Shown: piece by piece, positions 46,057 to 55,196 of the stretch
How the letters are laid out: each line of letters begins with the position of its first letter
Position numbering within the stretch: position 1 is the first letter of the stretch
NCBI RefSeq assembly: GCF_000402035.1
Contig: NC_021287.1
Location: 2,046,001-2,110,000, forward strand
Direction of reading: 5' to 3'
Source: Caballeronia insecticola
GTDB taxonomy: Bacteria > Pseudomonadota > Gammaproteobacteria > Burkholderiales > Burkholderiaceae
DNA length: 64,000 nucleotides
Translations under genes and position numbers: made by a program
The notes under the pieces: generated by a model
Database searches by the model: none
Told to the model about the DNA's origin: nothing
What the model saw: the letters and a program-made list of their open reading frames with translations, nothing else

Positions 46057-47444
46057 TTGGCGGCCTTCCGGTTTTTCTTGTACCACTCGTGAAATGTTTC
46101 GGCGGGCGCTTCGGGCAGATCGCGCTGGCGTCCCCAGATGTTGAGCGGGTTGTAGAGCACGAAGTTGGGCAGGCGCTTGAGCGCGCCGCCGAGCGAGGCC
46201 ACCGTCGCGCGATACAGCGTCGGACTCGCGAGCAGGCGCCCCGCCATCTTCAGCACTTCCTGCTTCACGAACGGCACTTCGTGCTTCTCCGCGATCACCG
46301 CGCGCCACTTGTAGATCTGCTCGTGGATGTTCACCTTCACCGGACACACGTTGGTGCAACTGCCGTTCATCGTGGAGGCGAACGGCAGCGCGCTGTAGCG
46401 CTTCAGATCGTAAGTCGGATTGATGATCGCGCCGATCGGCCCGGAATACGTACCGCCATACGACAAGCCGCCGCTGCGCCGATACACCGGACACGTATTC
46501 ATGCACGCGCCGCAGCGGATGCACTTGAGCGAGTACCAGAAGTCGTCCATGCCGAGACGCTCGGAGCGGCCGTTGTCGACCAGAATGTAGTGCATCTCCG
46601 TGCCCGGCCGCGGCGCGCGAAAGTGCGACGTGTACTGCGTGATCGGCGAGCCGAGCGCGCTGCGCGACAGCATGCGCACGAACACGCCGAGATCGGCAAT
46701 GGTCGGAATCAGCTTCTCGATGCCGATCGACGCAATATGCAGCGGCGGCACGTTCGCCGACAAATCCGCGTTGCCCTCGTTCGTGCAGACGACCACCGTG
46801 CCCGTCTCCGCCACCGCGAAGTTGCAGCCGGTCATGCCCGCCGTCTTCTCGCGCACGAAATACGGCCGCGTGTTCATGCGCTGGCTTTCGGCGAGATAGT
46901 GGATGTCGCTGTTGGCGGGATCGGTGCCGATCGTGCGGCCGAACAGCTCGGCCACGTCCGCGCGCAGCTTGTGCACGGCCGGCACGACCATGTGGCTCGG
47001 ATCCTGATGATCGAGCTGCTGGATGCGCTCGCCGAGATCGGTTTCCATCACCGTGATGCCGCGCGGCTCCAGATAGTCGCGCATGTAGCACTCGTCGGTG
47101 AGCATCGACTTGCTCTTGACGAGCGATGTCATGCCGCGCTCGCTCATCAGCTGGTAGACGAGTTCGTTGTGCTCCTGCGCATCGGCGGCGAAGTGCACGA
47201 CGACGCCGTTTTTCGCGGCCTGATCCGCGAATTGCGCGATGTAGTCCGCGAGGTTCGACAGCGTATGTTCCTTGATGCCCGACGCGAGATCGCGCAGCGT
47301 CTCCCACTCGGGAATGCCGTGCGCCTGCGCGTCGCGTTTCATGCGCAAGTCCCACAGACGCTTGTCGTGAAAGGCGACGTGATCCGGCTTCTGCAGAAAC
47401 GCGCCGGCGGCTTTCGCGTGATCGATACGAACGGTTTTGCTCAT
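46053..47444 (-). CDS. lutB: L-lactate oxidation iron-sulfur protein LutB
   Basis: 463 residues. An N-terminal LUD domain (GCNFAVAETGTVVVCTNEGNAD) precedes a ferredoxin-like part with two [4Fe-4S] motifs (CIRCGACMNTCPVYRR and the later CTNVCPVKVN) and a C-terminal DUF3390-type helix region. Central electron-transfer subunit of the LutABC complex. Overlaps lutA and lutC by 4 bases each. Confidence 0.96.
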   Translation of the reverse strand: MSKTVRIDHAKAAGAFLQKPDHVAFHDKRLWDLRMKRDAQAHGIPEWETLRDLASGIKEHTLSNLADYIAQFADQAAKNGVVVHFAADAQEHNELVYQLMSERGMTSLVKSKSMLTDECYMRDYLEPRGITVMETDLGERIQQLDHQDPSHMVVPAVHKLRADVAELFGRTIGTDPANSDIHYLAESQRMNTRPYFVREKTAGMTGCNFAVAETGTVVVCTNEGNADLSANVPPLHIASIGIEKLIPTIADLGVFVRMLSRSALGSPITQYTSHFRAPRPGTEMHYILVDNGRSERLGMDDFWYSLKCIRCGACMNTCPVYRRSGGLSYGGTYSGPIGAIINPTYDLKRYSALPFASTMNGSCTNVCPVKVNIHEQIYKWRAVIAEKHEVPFVKQEVLKMAGRLLASPTLYRATVASLGGALKRLPNFVLYNPLNIWGRQRDLPEAPAETFHEWYKKNRKAAK

Positions 47445-48184
47445 CCCTGCGCTCCGTTCAGAACCTGCGCAATGTGGATGAACTTCGCATCGAGTTTCAG
47501 CCGTTCGGCGCAGCCCTGCTGATGCATCAGGCACGACATGTCGCCCGACACGATGTACTCCGCGCCCGCGCCGACATGATCGCGCACCTTGTCCTGCCCC
47601 ATGCGCACGGAGACGGCTTCTTCGGTAACGGAAAACGTGCCGCCGAAGCCGCAGCATTCATCGGGACGCGCCGGCGCGACGAACTCGATGCCCTTCACGC
47701 GTTCGAGCAACGCGCGCGGCTTCGAGAAAGGCGTGGCCGCGACTTCCGAATTCGATGTCTCGCGCAGATGCCGCACCGCGCTGCAACTGTTATGCAGCCC
47801 GACCCGATGCGGAAACTCGGCCCACGGAAATTCGCGCACATCGAGCACGTCGTGCAGGAATTCGACCAGCTCGTAGGTATTGCGGCGCACCTTCTGCACG
47901 GCGCTGGTCTGCTCGATCGCGGTGAAATGCTCGCGCACATGATGCGTGCAACTCGCCGATGGCCCGACCACATAATCGTAATCGGCGAAATTGCGCACGA
48001 ACACGCGCTCGGCGCCGGCGGCGTCCTTGTGCGCGCCGCTGTTGGCCATGGGCTGGCCGCAGCACGTCTGGTCCTGCGGATAGTCGACATCGAGCCCCAG
48101 ACGCTCGAGCAATTCGAGCGTGGCGATGCCGACCTGCGGATAGAAGGCGTCGATGAAACAGGGAACGAACAGGGCAACTTTCAT
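47441..48184 (-). CDS. lutA: L-lactate oxidation (Fe-S)-binding protein LutA
   Basis: 247 residues with two CCG domains (cysteine-rich): DQTCCGQPMANSG with an earlier CF motif, and RPDECCGFGGTFSV with SCSAV. These bind a heterodisulfide-reductase-type cluster. First gene of the lutABC operon; start ATG 48184. The operon lies head-to-head with a FadR-type regulator, and a near-perfect operator palindrome stands between them. No lactate permease gene is adjacent. Confidence 0.95.
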   Translation of the reverse strand: MKVALFVPCFIDAFYPQVGIATLELLERLGLDVDYPQDQTCCGQPMANSGAHKDAAGAERVFVRNFADYDYVVGPSASCTHHVREHFTAIEQTSAVQKVRRNTYELVEFLHDVLDVREFPWAEFPHRVGLHNSCSAVRHLRETSNSEVAATPFSKPRALLERVKGIEFVAPARPDECCGFGGTFSVTEEAVSVRMGQDKVRDHVGAGAEYIVSGDMSCLMHQQGCAERLKLDAKFIHIAQVLNGAQG

Positions 48185-48233
48185 GAGGTCCGATTGCGGG
48201 AATGTCGCGGGGATGAACGGGCTTTTTGGTAAG

Positions 48234-48248
48234 CTTGGTCTGACCAAG
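48234..48248. promoter_or_regulatory. Operator palindrome for the FadR/LldR-type regulator
   Basis: Perfect 7+1+7 palindrome CTTGGTC T GACCAAG between lutA and the regulator. It contains TGGT-N3-ACCA, the consensus of PdhR/LldR-type FCD regulators. A looser GGTC...GACC pair follows at about 48281-48293. Confidence 0.75.
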
Positions 48249-48326
48249 ACTTTAAAGAGATGGCTCTTTCGTGTCAAACTGGTCTTGTCGGACCCGACAC
48301 GCCTTTGCCTTAGCCACTTCTGAACG

Positions 48327-49097
48327 ATGACCTTCCAGCCTGTCCAATCGCATTCCTACGCCCGCGTGCGCATCTCGGATGTCGTGTCCGGACAAATCCG
48401 CGAACTGATTTCGACCGGCACGCTGTTGCCCGGCCAGCGGCTCCCCGCCGAGCGTGATCTGGCCGAGCAGCTGAACGTATCGCGTCCGTCGTTGCGTGAG
48501 GCGCTGATCCGGCTGGAATCGGACGGCTTCATTCGCGCGGCCGGGCGCGGCGGCTTCGTCGTGTCGGATGTGACGGCGCCGCTCGTGTCGCATCCGCTCG
48601 CGGCGCTCCTCGAACAGCAGCCGAACGCAAGCGCCGATGTACTGGAACTCCGTCACGGCCTGGAGACGCTGTCGACCGCCTACGCCGCCGAGCGCGCCAC
48701 GCAGGCCGATCTCGCGCGCATCGCGGCGGCGTTCGAGGCGTTGCAGGCGGCCGTCGCCGAGAAAAGCACGCGCATCGCGGAAAAGGATGCGGCGTTTCAT
48801 CTGGCAATTGCCGACGCGACCCACAACGTCGCGCTGACGCACGTGATGCACGGCCTCAACGAACTGGTTCGCGAATCGATGCTCACGTCGCACCGTCTCG
48901 TCGATTACGACGACGATGTCGAAGCGAACCTGCTCGCGCAGCATCGCGCGATCTTCGATGCCATCGTCGCGCGCGATCCGTCGCGGGCGCGGGAATGCGC
49001 GGGCGCGCATCTGGATTACGTGCGCACGCTGTATCGCGAGCGTCCGGCACGCGCGGGCCGCGCGACGCACCCGGCCAATGGCGCGACAAATACGTAA
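48327..49097 (+). CDS. FadR/GntR family regulator of lactate utilization
   Basis: 256 residues. The N-terminal winged helix (LISTGTLLPGQRLPAERDLAEQLNVSRPSLREALIRL) is GntR type, the C-terminal all-helical FCD domain (about 100-235) has the metal/ligand histidines (FHLAIADATHN, LLAQHRAIFDAI, AGAHLDYV). Divergent to lutABC with an operator palindrome between, so it most likely represses that operon and responds to lactate, like LldR. Ligand is inferred, not read. Confidence 0.92.
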   Translation: MTFQPVQSHSYARVRISDVVSGQIRELISTGTLLPGQRLPAERDLAEQLNVSRPSLREALIRLESDGFIRAAGRGGFVVSDVTAPLVSHPLAALLEQQPNASADVLELRHGLETLSTAYAAERATQADLARIAAAFEALQAAVAEKSTRIAEKDAAFHLAIADATHNVALTHVMHGLNELVRESMLTSHRLVDYDDDVEANLLAQHRAIFDAIVARDPSRARECAGAHLDYVRTLYRERPARAGRATHPANGATNT

Positions 49098-49218
49098 TGT
49101 ATCCGTAAGCTTCGATAGGACAAGACCTACACAGCTTTCGGACGCACACGGCTAACGCCCGGCCGCCCTCTTCGCGATACTGAAACCGTCGAACACACAC
49201 ACGCGAAGGGAGGATGAC

Positions 49219-49293
49219 ATGCCTTATCTACTCGGATGGCTGCTCGGTGTACCGGTCGTGGTGCTGGTGATCCTGTACCTGATCTTTCACTGA
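49219..49293 (+). CDS. 24-residue single-helix membrane peptide
   Basis: A tiny gene with a strong ribosome site (GGGAGG, 49208-49213) before ATG 49219. The peptide is almost entirely hydrophobic (LLGWLLGVPVVVLVILYLIF) and ends FH. Codon choice is GC3-rich. It is alone between the lactate regulator and creA. Not recognised as a named family; treated as a probable small membrane protein. Confidence 0.6.
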   Translation: MPYLLGWLLGVPVVVLVILYLIFH

Positions 49294-49385
49294 TCTTTCA
49301 CAGACCAAAGCGCAGCACAATGCGTCAAAAAGAGCCGAGGGCGTCGATACAATACGACGCCCTTTCTCTTTTCCGAAGGATGACG

Positions 49386-49874
49386 ATGAAACGCTCCGTC
49401 CTTGCATCGGCTGCATCGCTCGCGACTCTGCTGGTCACTCTTTGCGGCGCGACGCACGCGCACGCGGAGGAAATCGCCAGCGTCAACACCAACTTCCGCT
49501 TTACCGGCTCGGATCGCGTCTCCGTCGAGGCCTACGACGATCCGCTTGTGCAGGGCGTGACCTGCTATGTGTCGCGGGCGCGCACGGGCGGCGTGAAAGG
49601 CACGCTCGGCATCGCGGAAGATCCGTCGGAGGCGTCGATCGCGTGCCGGCAGGTCGCGCCGATCAAGTTTGCCGGGCCGCTCAAGCAGAAAACCGACGTA
49701 TTCTCGGCGGGCATGTCGTTCATCTTCAAGACGCTGCATGTGGTTCGTATCGTCGATGCGAAGCGCAATACGCTCGTCTATCTGACGTATAGCGACCGCA
49801 TCGCGACCGGCAGTCCGAAGAACAGCGTGACGGCGGTGCCCGTGCCCGAAGGCACGACCATACCGGTCAAGTGA
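49386..49874 (+). CDS. creA: CreA family exported protein
   Basis: 162 residues. Signal peptide (ASAASLATLLVTLCGATHAHA) followed by the CreA domain (VSVEAYDDPLVQGVTCYVSRARTGGVKG, EDPSEASIACRQVAPI, VFSAGMSFIFKTLHVVRIVD, YLTYSDRIATGSPKNSVTAVPV). Function of CreA is unknown. ATG 49386 is chosen because AAGGA lies 5 bases upstream; ATG 49380 is an in-frame alternative. Confidence 0.93.
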   Translation: MKRSVLASAASLATLLVTLCGATHAHAEEIASVNTNFRFTGSDRVSVEAYDDPLVQGVTCYVSRARTGGVKGTLGIAEDPSEASIACRQVAPIKFAGPLKQKTDVFSAGMSFIFKTLHVVRIVDAKRNTLVYLTYSDRIATGSPKNSVTAVPVPEGTTIPVK

Positions 49875-49948
49875 GATGAAAGCGTCCGTTCCAGCGGCCG
49901 ACAAAGTTGTAAACTGACCGATTCCGCTCTCCGCTCGACTTGCGCACC

Positions 49949-50770
49949 ATGACCGCCGCCCATTTCCGCGATGCTGCACGCTACTGGCGCTCGCCGCTCG
50001 TGCCCGACGCGGACATGGTCACCGCGGAGTACTACGACCACGAGTTCACGCCGCACTGGCACGACGCCTACACGGTGCCGGTGATCGAAGCGGGCGCGGA
50101 GTGCTTCGACTATCGCGGCGCGCATCACATAGCCGAAGCGGGCTCGGTGCCGGTGATCAATCCCGGCGAAGTGCATACGGGCGCGCGCGCCGTCGATGCG
50201 GGCTGGCGTTATCGCGTGTTCTATCTGCCGGTGCCGTTCGTCGAAAATGTTGCGTGGGAGATGGCCGGACGGCCGGCGGCGTCGCCGTGGTTTCCCGACG
50301 ACATCATCCGTGACGCCGATCTGGCGCGGCGGCTCGTTATCGCGCATCGTCTGCTGGAGGGCGGCGCCGATCCGCTTGCGGCTGAAACGGCGCTCGTCGA
50401 TGCCGTGACTACATTGATCGGCCGCCATGCGCTGGAACGGGTCGACATCGAACCGCTCGCCGCCGATGCGCACCGCGTCGCCACGATGAAATCCCGCCTC
50501 GCCGACGATCTGCTCGAACCGCTGACGCTCGCCGAACTGGCGCAGACGGTCGGCCTCTCGACCTTCCACGCCGCACGCCTCTTCACGCGCGAAACCGGAC
50601 TCGCGCCGCACGCGTGGCGCAACCAGATGCGCATCGTGCGGGCGCTGCCGGCGTTGCGCGCGGGCGCATCCGTTACCGCCGTCGCGGCGGCGAGCGGCTT
50701 CACCGACCAGAGCCATTTCACGCGCCATTTCAAGCGCGCGTTTGGCGTGCCGCCGGGGCGTTGGCGCTGA
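49949..50770 (+). CDS. AraC family transcriptional regulator
   Basis: 273 residues. An N-terminal cupin (EYYDHEFTPHWHDAYTVPVIEAG and PVINPGEVHTGARA) precedes the paired helix-turn-helix (PLTLAELAQTVGLSTFHAARLFTRETGLAPHAW and VTAVAAASGFTDQSHFTRHFKRAFGVPPGRW). It is encoded 88 bases upstream of azlCD in the same direction, so it probably controls that exporter. Confidence 0.93.
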   Translation: MTAAHFRDAARYWRSPLVPDADMVTAEYYDHEFTPHWHDAYTVPVIEAGAECFDYRGAHHIAEAGSVPVINPGEVHTGARAVDAGWRYRVFYLPVPFVENVAWEMAGRPAASPWFPDDIIRDADLARRLVIAHRLLEGGADPLAAETALVDAVTTLIGRHALERVDIEPLAADAHRVATMKSRLADDLLEPLTLAELAQTVGLSTFHAARLFTRETGLAPHAWRNQMRIVRALPALRAGASVTAVAAASGFTDQSHFTRHFKRAFGVPPGRWR

Positions 50771-50858
50771 GCGGCCTGAACGCATAAAGACAAAGCGCAA
50801 GAACGTACAAGCGTCCGAAGCAGCGTTTTACGTATCCTCGCTTACCCAGGAGGACATC

Positions 50859-51623
50859 TTGAAAGCAACACCCGTTCAGCCATCCGGCGCCGCACTGCGC
50901 GAATTCGCCGCCGGCGCGCGCGACACCATCCCGATGATGGTCGGCGCGGCGCCCTTCGGCGTGATCTTCGGCACGCTCGTCACCGCAAGTCCGCTCTCGC
51001 TTTGGCACGGCCAGTTCATGTCGCTCGCGGTTTTCGCGGGCTCGGCGCAGTTCATCGCGGTCGGGTTGATCGCGTCGCAGGCGAGTTTCGCCGTCATCTG
51101 GGCGACGACGCTCGTCGTCAATCTGCGTCACGTGCTCTACTCGGCAACGCTCGCGCCCTATGTCGCGCATCTGCCGCGACGCTGGCGCTGGACGCTCGCG
51201 GGCTTCCTGACCGACGAAGTGTTCGCCGTCGCCTACGCGCATTATCAGAAGCGTCCGCCGGGCGAAACCGGTCCGCACTATTTCTTCGGCTCGTGTCTGT
51301 CGATGTATCTGAACTGGCAGATGTGGACGCTCATCGGCCTGCTGTTCGGCGCGGCGTTCCCGGGCCTCAAGTCGCTCGGACTCGACTTCGCGATGGTCGC
51401 CACGTTCATCGCGATCATCGTGCCGCAACTCGTCGCGCTGCGGTTCGTCGCGGCGGCGCTCGCATCGGGCGTGCTGTCGTTCGCCTGGCAGGGCTGGCCG
51501 TACAAGCTCGGGCTGCTCGCCGCGGTGCTCGTGGGCGTCGTCGTGGGCATGGTGCTCACGCTGATCGAAAACCGGCCGCAGGCAAAGAACCGCCTGAAGA
51601 ATCCAAAGGAACGCACGCAATGA
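50859..51623 (+). CDS. azlC: AzlC family branched-chain amino-acid exporter subunit
   Basis: 254 residues, about 6 membrane helices. Motifs GARDTIPMMVGAAPFGVIFGTLV and FMSLAVFAGSAQFIAVGLI mark AzlC. The start is a TTG at 50859: a perfect AGGAGG lies 5 bases upstream, and no ATG or GTG fits the domain. It overlaps azlD in ATGA and forms with it the exporter for branched-chain amino acids and analogues. Confidence 0.93.
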   Translation: MKATPVQPSGAALREFAAGARDTIPMMVGAAPFGVIFGTLVTASPLSLWHGQFMSLAVFAGSAQFIAVGLIASQASFAVIWATTLVVNLRHVLYSATLAPYVAHLPRRWRWTLAGFLTDEVFAVAYAHYQKRPPGETGPHYFFGSCLSMYLNWQMWTLIGLLFGAAFPGLKSLGLDFAMVATFIAIIVPQLVALRFVAAALASGVLSFAWQGWPYKLGLLAAVLVGVVVGMVLTLIENRPQAKNRLKNPKERTQ

Positions 51624-51958
51624 ACGCCGCAACGTCCAACTATGTGCTGCTGATCGTCGGCATGGCCGTGGTCACGTATGCGATCCGCGCCGCCGTGTTC
51701 GTGCTGGGCGAGCGTCTGCCGTTTCCGCCTGTCGTGCGTACTGCACTGTCATTCGTGCCGGTGACGGTGCTCACCGCGATCATCGTGCCGATGACCGTCT
51801 CCCCGCACGGCGGCGGCGCCGAAATCACCTGGCGTAATCCGCAACTGGTCGCGGCCGTGGTCGCGATCATCGTGTGCGTGGTGACGAAGCGGCCGCTCGT
51901 GACGATCGCGGTGTCGCTCGCCGTGTTCTTCCTGTGGCAGTTCGCCGTGTTGCGCTAA
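51620..51958 (+). CDS. azlD: AzlD family branched-chain amino-acid exporter subunit
   Basis: 112 residues with four hydrophobic helices. The start MNAATSNYVLLIVGMAVVTYAIRAAVF and FVPVTVLTAIIVPMTVSP are typical of AzlD, the small partner of AzlC. Its ATG overlaps the azlC stop by 4 bases. Confidence 0.93.
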   Translation: MNAATSNYVLLIVGMAVVTYAIRAAVFVLGERLPFPPVVRTALSFVPVTVLTAIIVPMTVSPHGGGAEITWRNPQLVAAVVAIIVCVVTKRPLVTIAVSLAVFFLWQFAVLR

Positions 51959-52121
51959 ACGTTTTCGCGCGGGCGATTATTAAACGGCTTTCAAAAAGCC
52001 TCGAAAAACCCTCAAGTTCCCGGATATCCCGCCGATATCAGAAACGAATGGACTCCGCCCGAGAAGCGGCGCCGACAGCATTTCCCGCCTTGGACAGCCG
52101 AGCGCGGAACCGGGAACCGAC

Positions 52122-52886
52122 ATGCCTCAAATCACCCTTTCGCTTCGCGACGAAACGATCGCTTCGCTGCAACGCGACTTCGACGCGTTTCTTCGTCTGT
52201 CGCTGAAGCTCGATCCGCAATTCGTCACGCCTTCGTTCGAAGACTTCCTGCGCGCGAAGCTGCTCGACAATCCGATGCCGCTCACCGAGCAGGCCGTGCA
52301 GCGCATGCTCACGCACGGCCAGTACGCGTGGGCCAAGCGCGCGCTCGACAAGGAGTTTCCGGATGTCGTCGAAATCCTGATTCGTCAGGCGGCCGAGCAC
52401 GGTTTCGCGTTCGCGATCCGCGCCGACTGGACGGCCGAGGATCTCGTGAAGGCGTCGCGCGAGTGGGCGACGGCTATCGTCACCGAAGCGAACGGCGACG
52501 TGTCGCAAGTGGACATGCTCGCGTCGCAGATCAAGTCAGCGGCGGCGGACATCCGCGAAGTGGAAGAGAAAATGCAGACGCCCGCGTGGCGGCTCGCCGA
52601 TTCGCTGCGTCAGCGCGTGTACGAAGGCAAGATTGCGGTGGAAACGAGCGTCGGTTCGACGGCGCGCGAGAAGCTCGGCGAGTTGCGCGGCCTGCTCCGG
52701 CTCGGCATTTTCTATGGCTCGATTCAGAAGCAGGAAGCCCAGCAGGTGCTGGAATATCTGCGCTCGCTGCGGCCGGAGTTGTTCATCGAAGAGCCGTACG
52801 ATGGCTTCACGCGCTTCGCCGGCTGGCTGCGCAGCATTTTCTCGCCGTCGCCGCGCACGCCGCGCGCCTCGCGGGCGCCGCGCTGA
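52122..52886 (+). CDS. Conserved hypothetical helical protein
   Basis: 254 residues, not recognised. No signal peptide or membrane helix. The N-terminus (MPQITLSLRDETIASLQRDF) looks like a strand plus helix; the middle (about 115-160) is helical and charged (SQVDMLASQIKSAAADIREVEEKMQ); the end is Pro/Arg-rich. It stands alone between azlD and the convergent helicase gene, 30 bases from its stop. Codon use is native. Confidence 0.75.
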   Translation: MPQITLSLRDETIASLQRDFDAFLRLSLKLDPQFVTPSFEDFLRAKLLDNPMPLTEQAVQRMLTHGQYAWAKRALDKEFPDVVEILIRQAAEHGFAFAIRADWTAEDLVKASREWATAIVTEANGDVSQVDMLASQIKSAAADIREVEEKMQTPAWRLADSLRQRVYEGKIAVETSVGSTAREKLGELRGLLRLGIFYGSIQKQEAQQVLEYLRSLRPELFIEEPYDGFTRFAGWLRSIFSPSPRTPRASRAPR

Positions 52887-52916
52887 GCGCGTTATTCCCA
52901 CATTCGGCGACGCGCG

Positions 52917-55085
52917 TTACTCCCACATACCCTTCAGGCGCGCCGCGATATCGAGCTTCGCTTTCGCGGCCGCCGCCAGCCCCTCCGCCGTCGGTGCGAC
53001 AGGCGCGACCACCGGCGGCCACGCGGTGGCCTCGAAGTGCTGCATCAGATGCTGCGGGATGAAGCGCGTGCGCTGCGCCCACACGTGACGGTCGCCGAGA
53101 TGCGTCTGGTTGTGCACGTAGAAACGCTGCGGCGTAACGACGTGTAAGTCTTCCTTCGCACGCGTCATCGCGACATAGAGCAGGCGGCGCTCTTCGTCGA
53201 TTTCCTCGTCGCTGCCCGTGCCGAGATCGGACGGAATGCAGCCGTCGACGCCGTTCAGCACGAACACGTTGCGCCACTCCTGGCCCTTCGCCGAATGGAT
53301 GGTCGAGAGAATCAGATAGTCCTCGTCGAGCATCGGTACGCCGGATTCGTCGCTGGTCGCGTCGGGCGGATCGAGCGTGAGTTCGGTCAGGAAGCGCTCG
53401 CGCGTCGGATACGTCGACGCGATGCTTTCCATTTGCAGCACGTCGCCGATACGAATGGCCGCGTCCTCGTGATTGCGCTCCAGATGCGGCTCGTACCAGC
53501 GGCGGATCATCTCGAATTCGGCGGGCCAGCCGGACTCGCGCCCGCACAGTTTCGCCATTAGCGCGACGAAGCGCGGCCAGTCTTCGCTCGCGCGCGCGGG
53601 CGCCTGAAACTGCGCGATCGCGCGGCGGGCTTCGTCTTGCGCGACGCTATCCAGCAAGCGCCCGGCGATTGCCGGCCCGATGCCCGGCAGCAATTGCGCG
53701 ACACGAAATCCCGCGACGCGATCGCGCGGATTTTCGGCCCAGCGCAACACCGCGAGCACGTCCTTTACGTGGACGGAATCCAGAAACTTCAGCCCGCCGA
53801 ACTTCACGAACGGAATGTTGCGGCGCGTAAGTTCGATTTCGAGCGTCGCGCTGTGATGCGCGGCGCGAAACAGCACCGCCTGCGCCTTGAGCTTCATGCC
53901 CGCCTCGCGCGCTTCCAGCACCTGTTCGACGATATAGCGCGCCTGATCCGCCTCGTCCGCCACGCTGACGACGCGCGGCTTCTGTGCCGATGCCTTGTCG
54001 GTCCAGAGATTCTTCGTGTAACGCTCGGTCGCGAGCCCGATTACCGCGTTCGACGCCTCCAGAATCGGCAGCGTCGAGCGATAGTTGCGATCGAGCGTGA
54101 CGGTCGCGGCGGGCGGCTCGAAATGCCCCGGAAAGTCGAGAATATTGCGCACCGTCGCGCCGCGAAATGAATAGATGGACTGCGCATCGTCGCCGACGAC
54201 GGTGAGGCCGCGCCCGTCCGGTTTCATCGCGAGCAGAATGGACGCCTGCAGGCGATTAGTGTCCTGATATTCGTCGACGAGCACGTGATCGAAGCGGCTC
54301 GCGAGATCGGCGGCGACCGACGGCTCCGCCGCGAGATGCGACCAGTACAGCAGCAGGTCGTCGTAGTCGAGCACGCTTTGCGTCTGCTTGGCGCTCACAT
54401 ACGCGGCGAACAGGCGCTTGAGATCCGCTTCCCACTCGCGGCACCACGGAAACGACTGATCGAGCACCTGAACGAGCGACGCGCCCGTGTTCACGACCCG
54501 CGAATAGATCGCGAAGCAGGTCGATTTGGCGGGAAAGCGTTTCTCCTTGCCCGATAAACCGAGTTCATGCCGCACGAGGTTCATGAGATCGGCGGAATCT
54601 TCGCGGTCGTTGATCGTGAACGACGGCGCGAGGCCGACGAGATCGGCGTAATCGCGCAACAGCCGGGCGCCGACGCTGTGAAACGTACCCGACCACGTCA
54701 GACCCTGCGCGATTGCACTGCGCGTGCCGAGCGCGTTGGCGGCGATACGCGTCACGCGCCGAGTCATTTCGAGCGCCGCGCGGCGCGAGAACGTGAGCAA
54801 CAGGATGCGATGCGGATCGGCGCCCTTCACCAGCAAATGCGCGACGCGATGCGCGAGCGTGTTGGTCTTGCCCGAGCCCGCGCCCGCGATGACGAGCAGT
54901 GGTCCGCCGCAGCGGCCGGGTTCATCGACGCCGAATTCCACCGCCCGGCGCTGCGCCTCGTTCAACCTCGCGAGATAGTCGGCGACCTGTTTCGCGGTGG
55001 TCTCGGAAGCGGCGTCGGCGGTGTCGGGAGCGGTGAGCACGGGAAGGAAGCGGCGGGAAAAGAGTGACGCACACTGTATATCCAT
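52917..55085 (-). CDS. UvrD/Rep-family ATP-dependent DNA helicase
   Basis: 722 residues, superfamily 1A. Walker A AGAGSGKT at 67-74, motif II VDEYQDTNRLQ, motif III GDDAQSIYSFRGA, motif IV LDRNYRS, motif V STIHSAKGQEW and motif VI YVAMTRAKEDL are intact. It unwinds DNA 3' to 5' in repair or replication restart. It is more divergent than housekeeping UvrD in the 2B region, so I leave the symbol blank. The first 25 residues are of uncertain reality. Confidence 0.93.
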   Translation of the reverse strand: MDIQCASLFSRRFLPVLTAPDTADAASETTAKQVADYLARLNEAQRRAVEFGVDEPGRCGGPLLVIAGAGSGKTNTLAHRVAHLLVKGADPHRILLLTFSRRAALEMTRRVTRIAANALGTRSAIAQGLTWSGTFHSVGARLLRDYADLVGLAPSFTINDREDSADLMNLVRHELGLSGKEKRFPAKSTCFAIYSRVVNTGASLVQVLDQSFPWCREWEADLKRLFAAYVSAKQTQSVLDYDDLLLYWSHLAAEPSVAADLASRFDHVLVDEYQDTNRLQASILLAMKPDGRGLTVVGDDAQSIYSFRGATVRNILDFPGHFEPPAATVTLDRNYRSTLPILEASNAVIGLATERYTKNLWTDKASAQKPRVVSVADEADQARYIVEQVLEAREAGMKLKAQAVLFRAAHHSATLEIELTRRNIPFVKFGGLKFLDSVHVKDVLAVLRWAENPRDRVAGFRVAQLLPGIGPAIAGRLLDSVAQDEARRAIAQFQAPARASEDWPRFVALMAKLCGRESGWPAEFEMIRRWYEPHLERNHEDAAIRIGDVLQMESIASTYPTRERFLTELTLDPPDATSDESGVPMLDEDYLILSTIHSAKGQEWRNVFVLNGVDGCIPSDLGTGSDEEIDEERRLLYVAMTRAKEDLHVVTPQRFYVHNQTHLGDRHVWAQRTRFIPQHLMQHFEATAWPPVVAPVAPTAEGLAAAAKAKLDIAARLKGMWE

Positions 55086-55141
55086 ACAACCCGCGCGTGC
55101 AAGTCCTTGGCTCGATTACGGTTTTGGCCCCAAATGCGAAC

Positions 55142-55166
55142 GAGCCCGGTTCATGCGAACCGGGCT
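55142..55166 (-). terminator. Strong hairpin downstream of the exported-protein gene
   Basis: A 10-bp perfect inverted repeat (AGCCCGGTTC / GAACCGGGCT class) with a short loop lies between the minus-strand gene at 55197-55454 and the helicase start. No clear T-run follows on either strand, so it may be a factor-assisted terminator or a processing site. Confidence 0.5.
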
Positions 55167-55196
55167 CGGTTTGTCACGGGAAAAGCGCGGCTGCGC

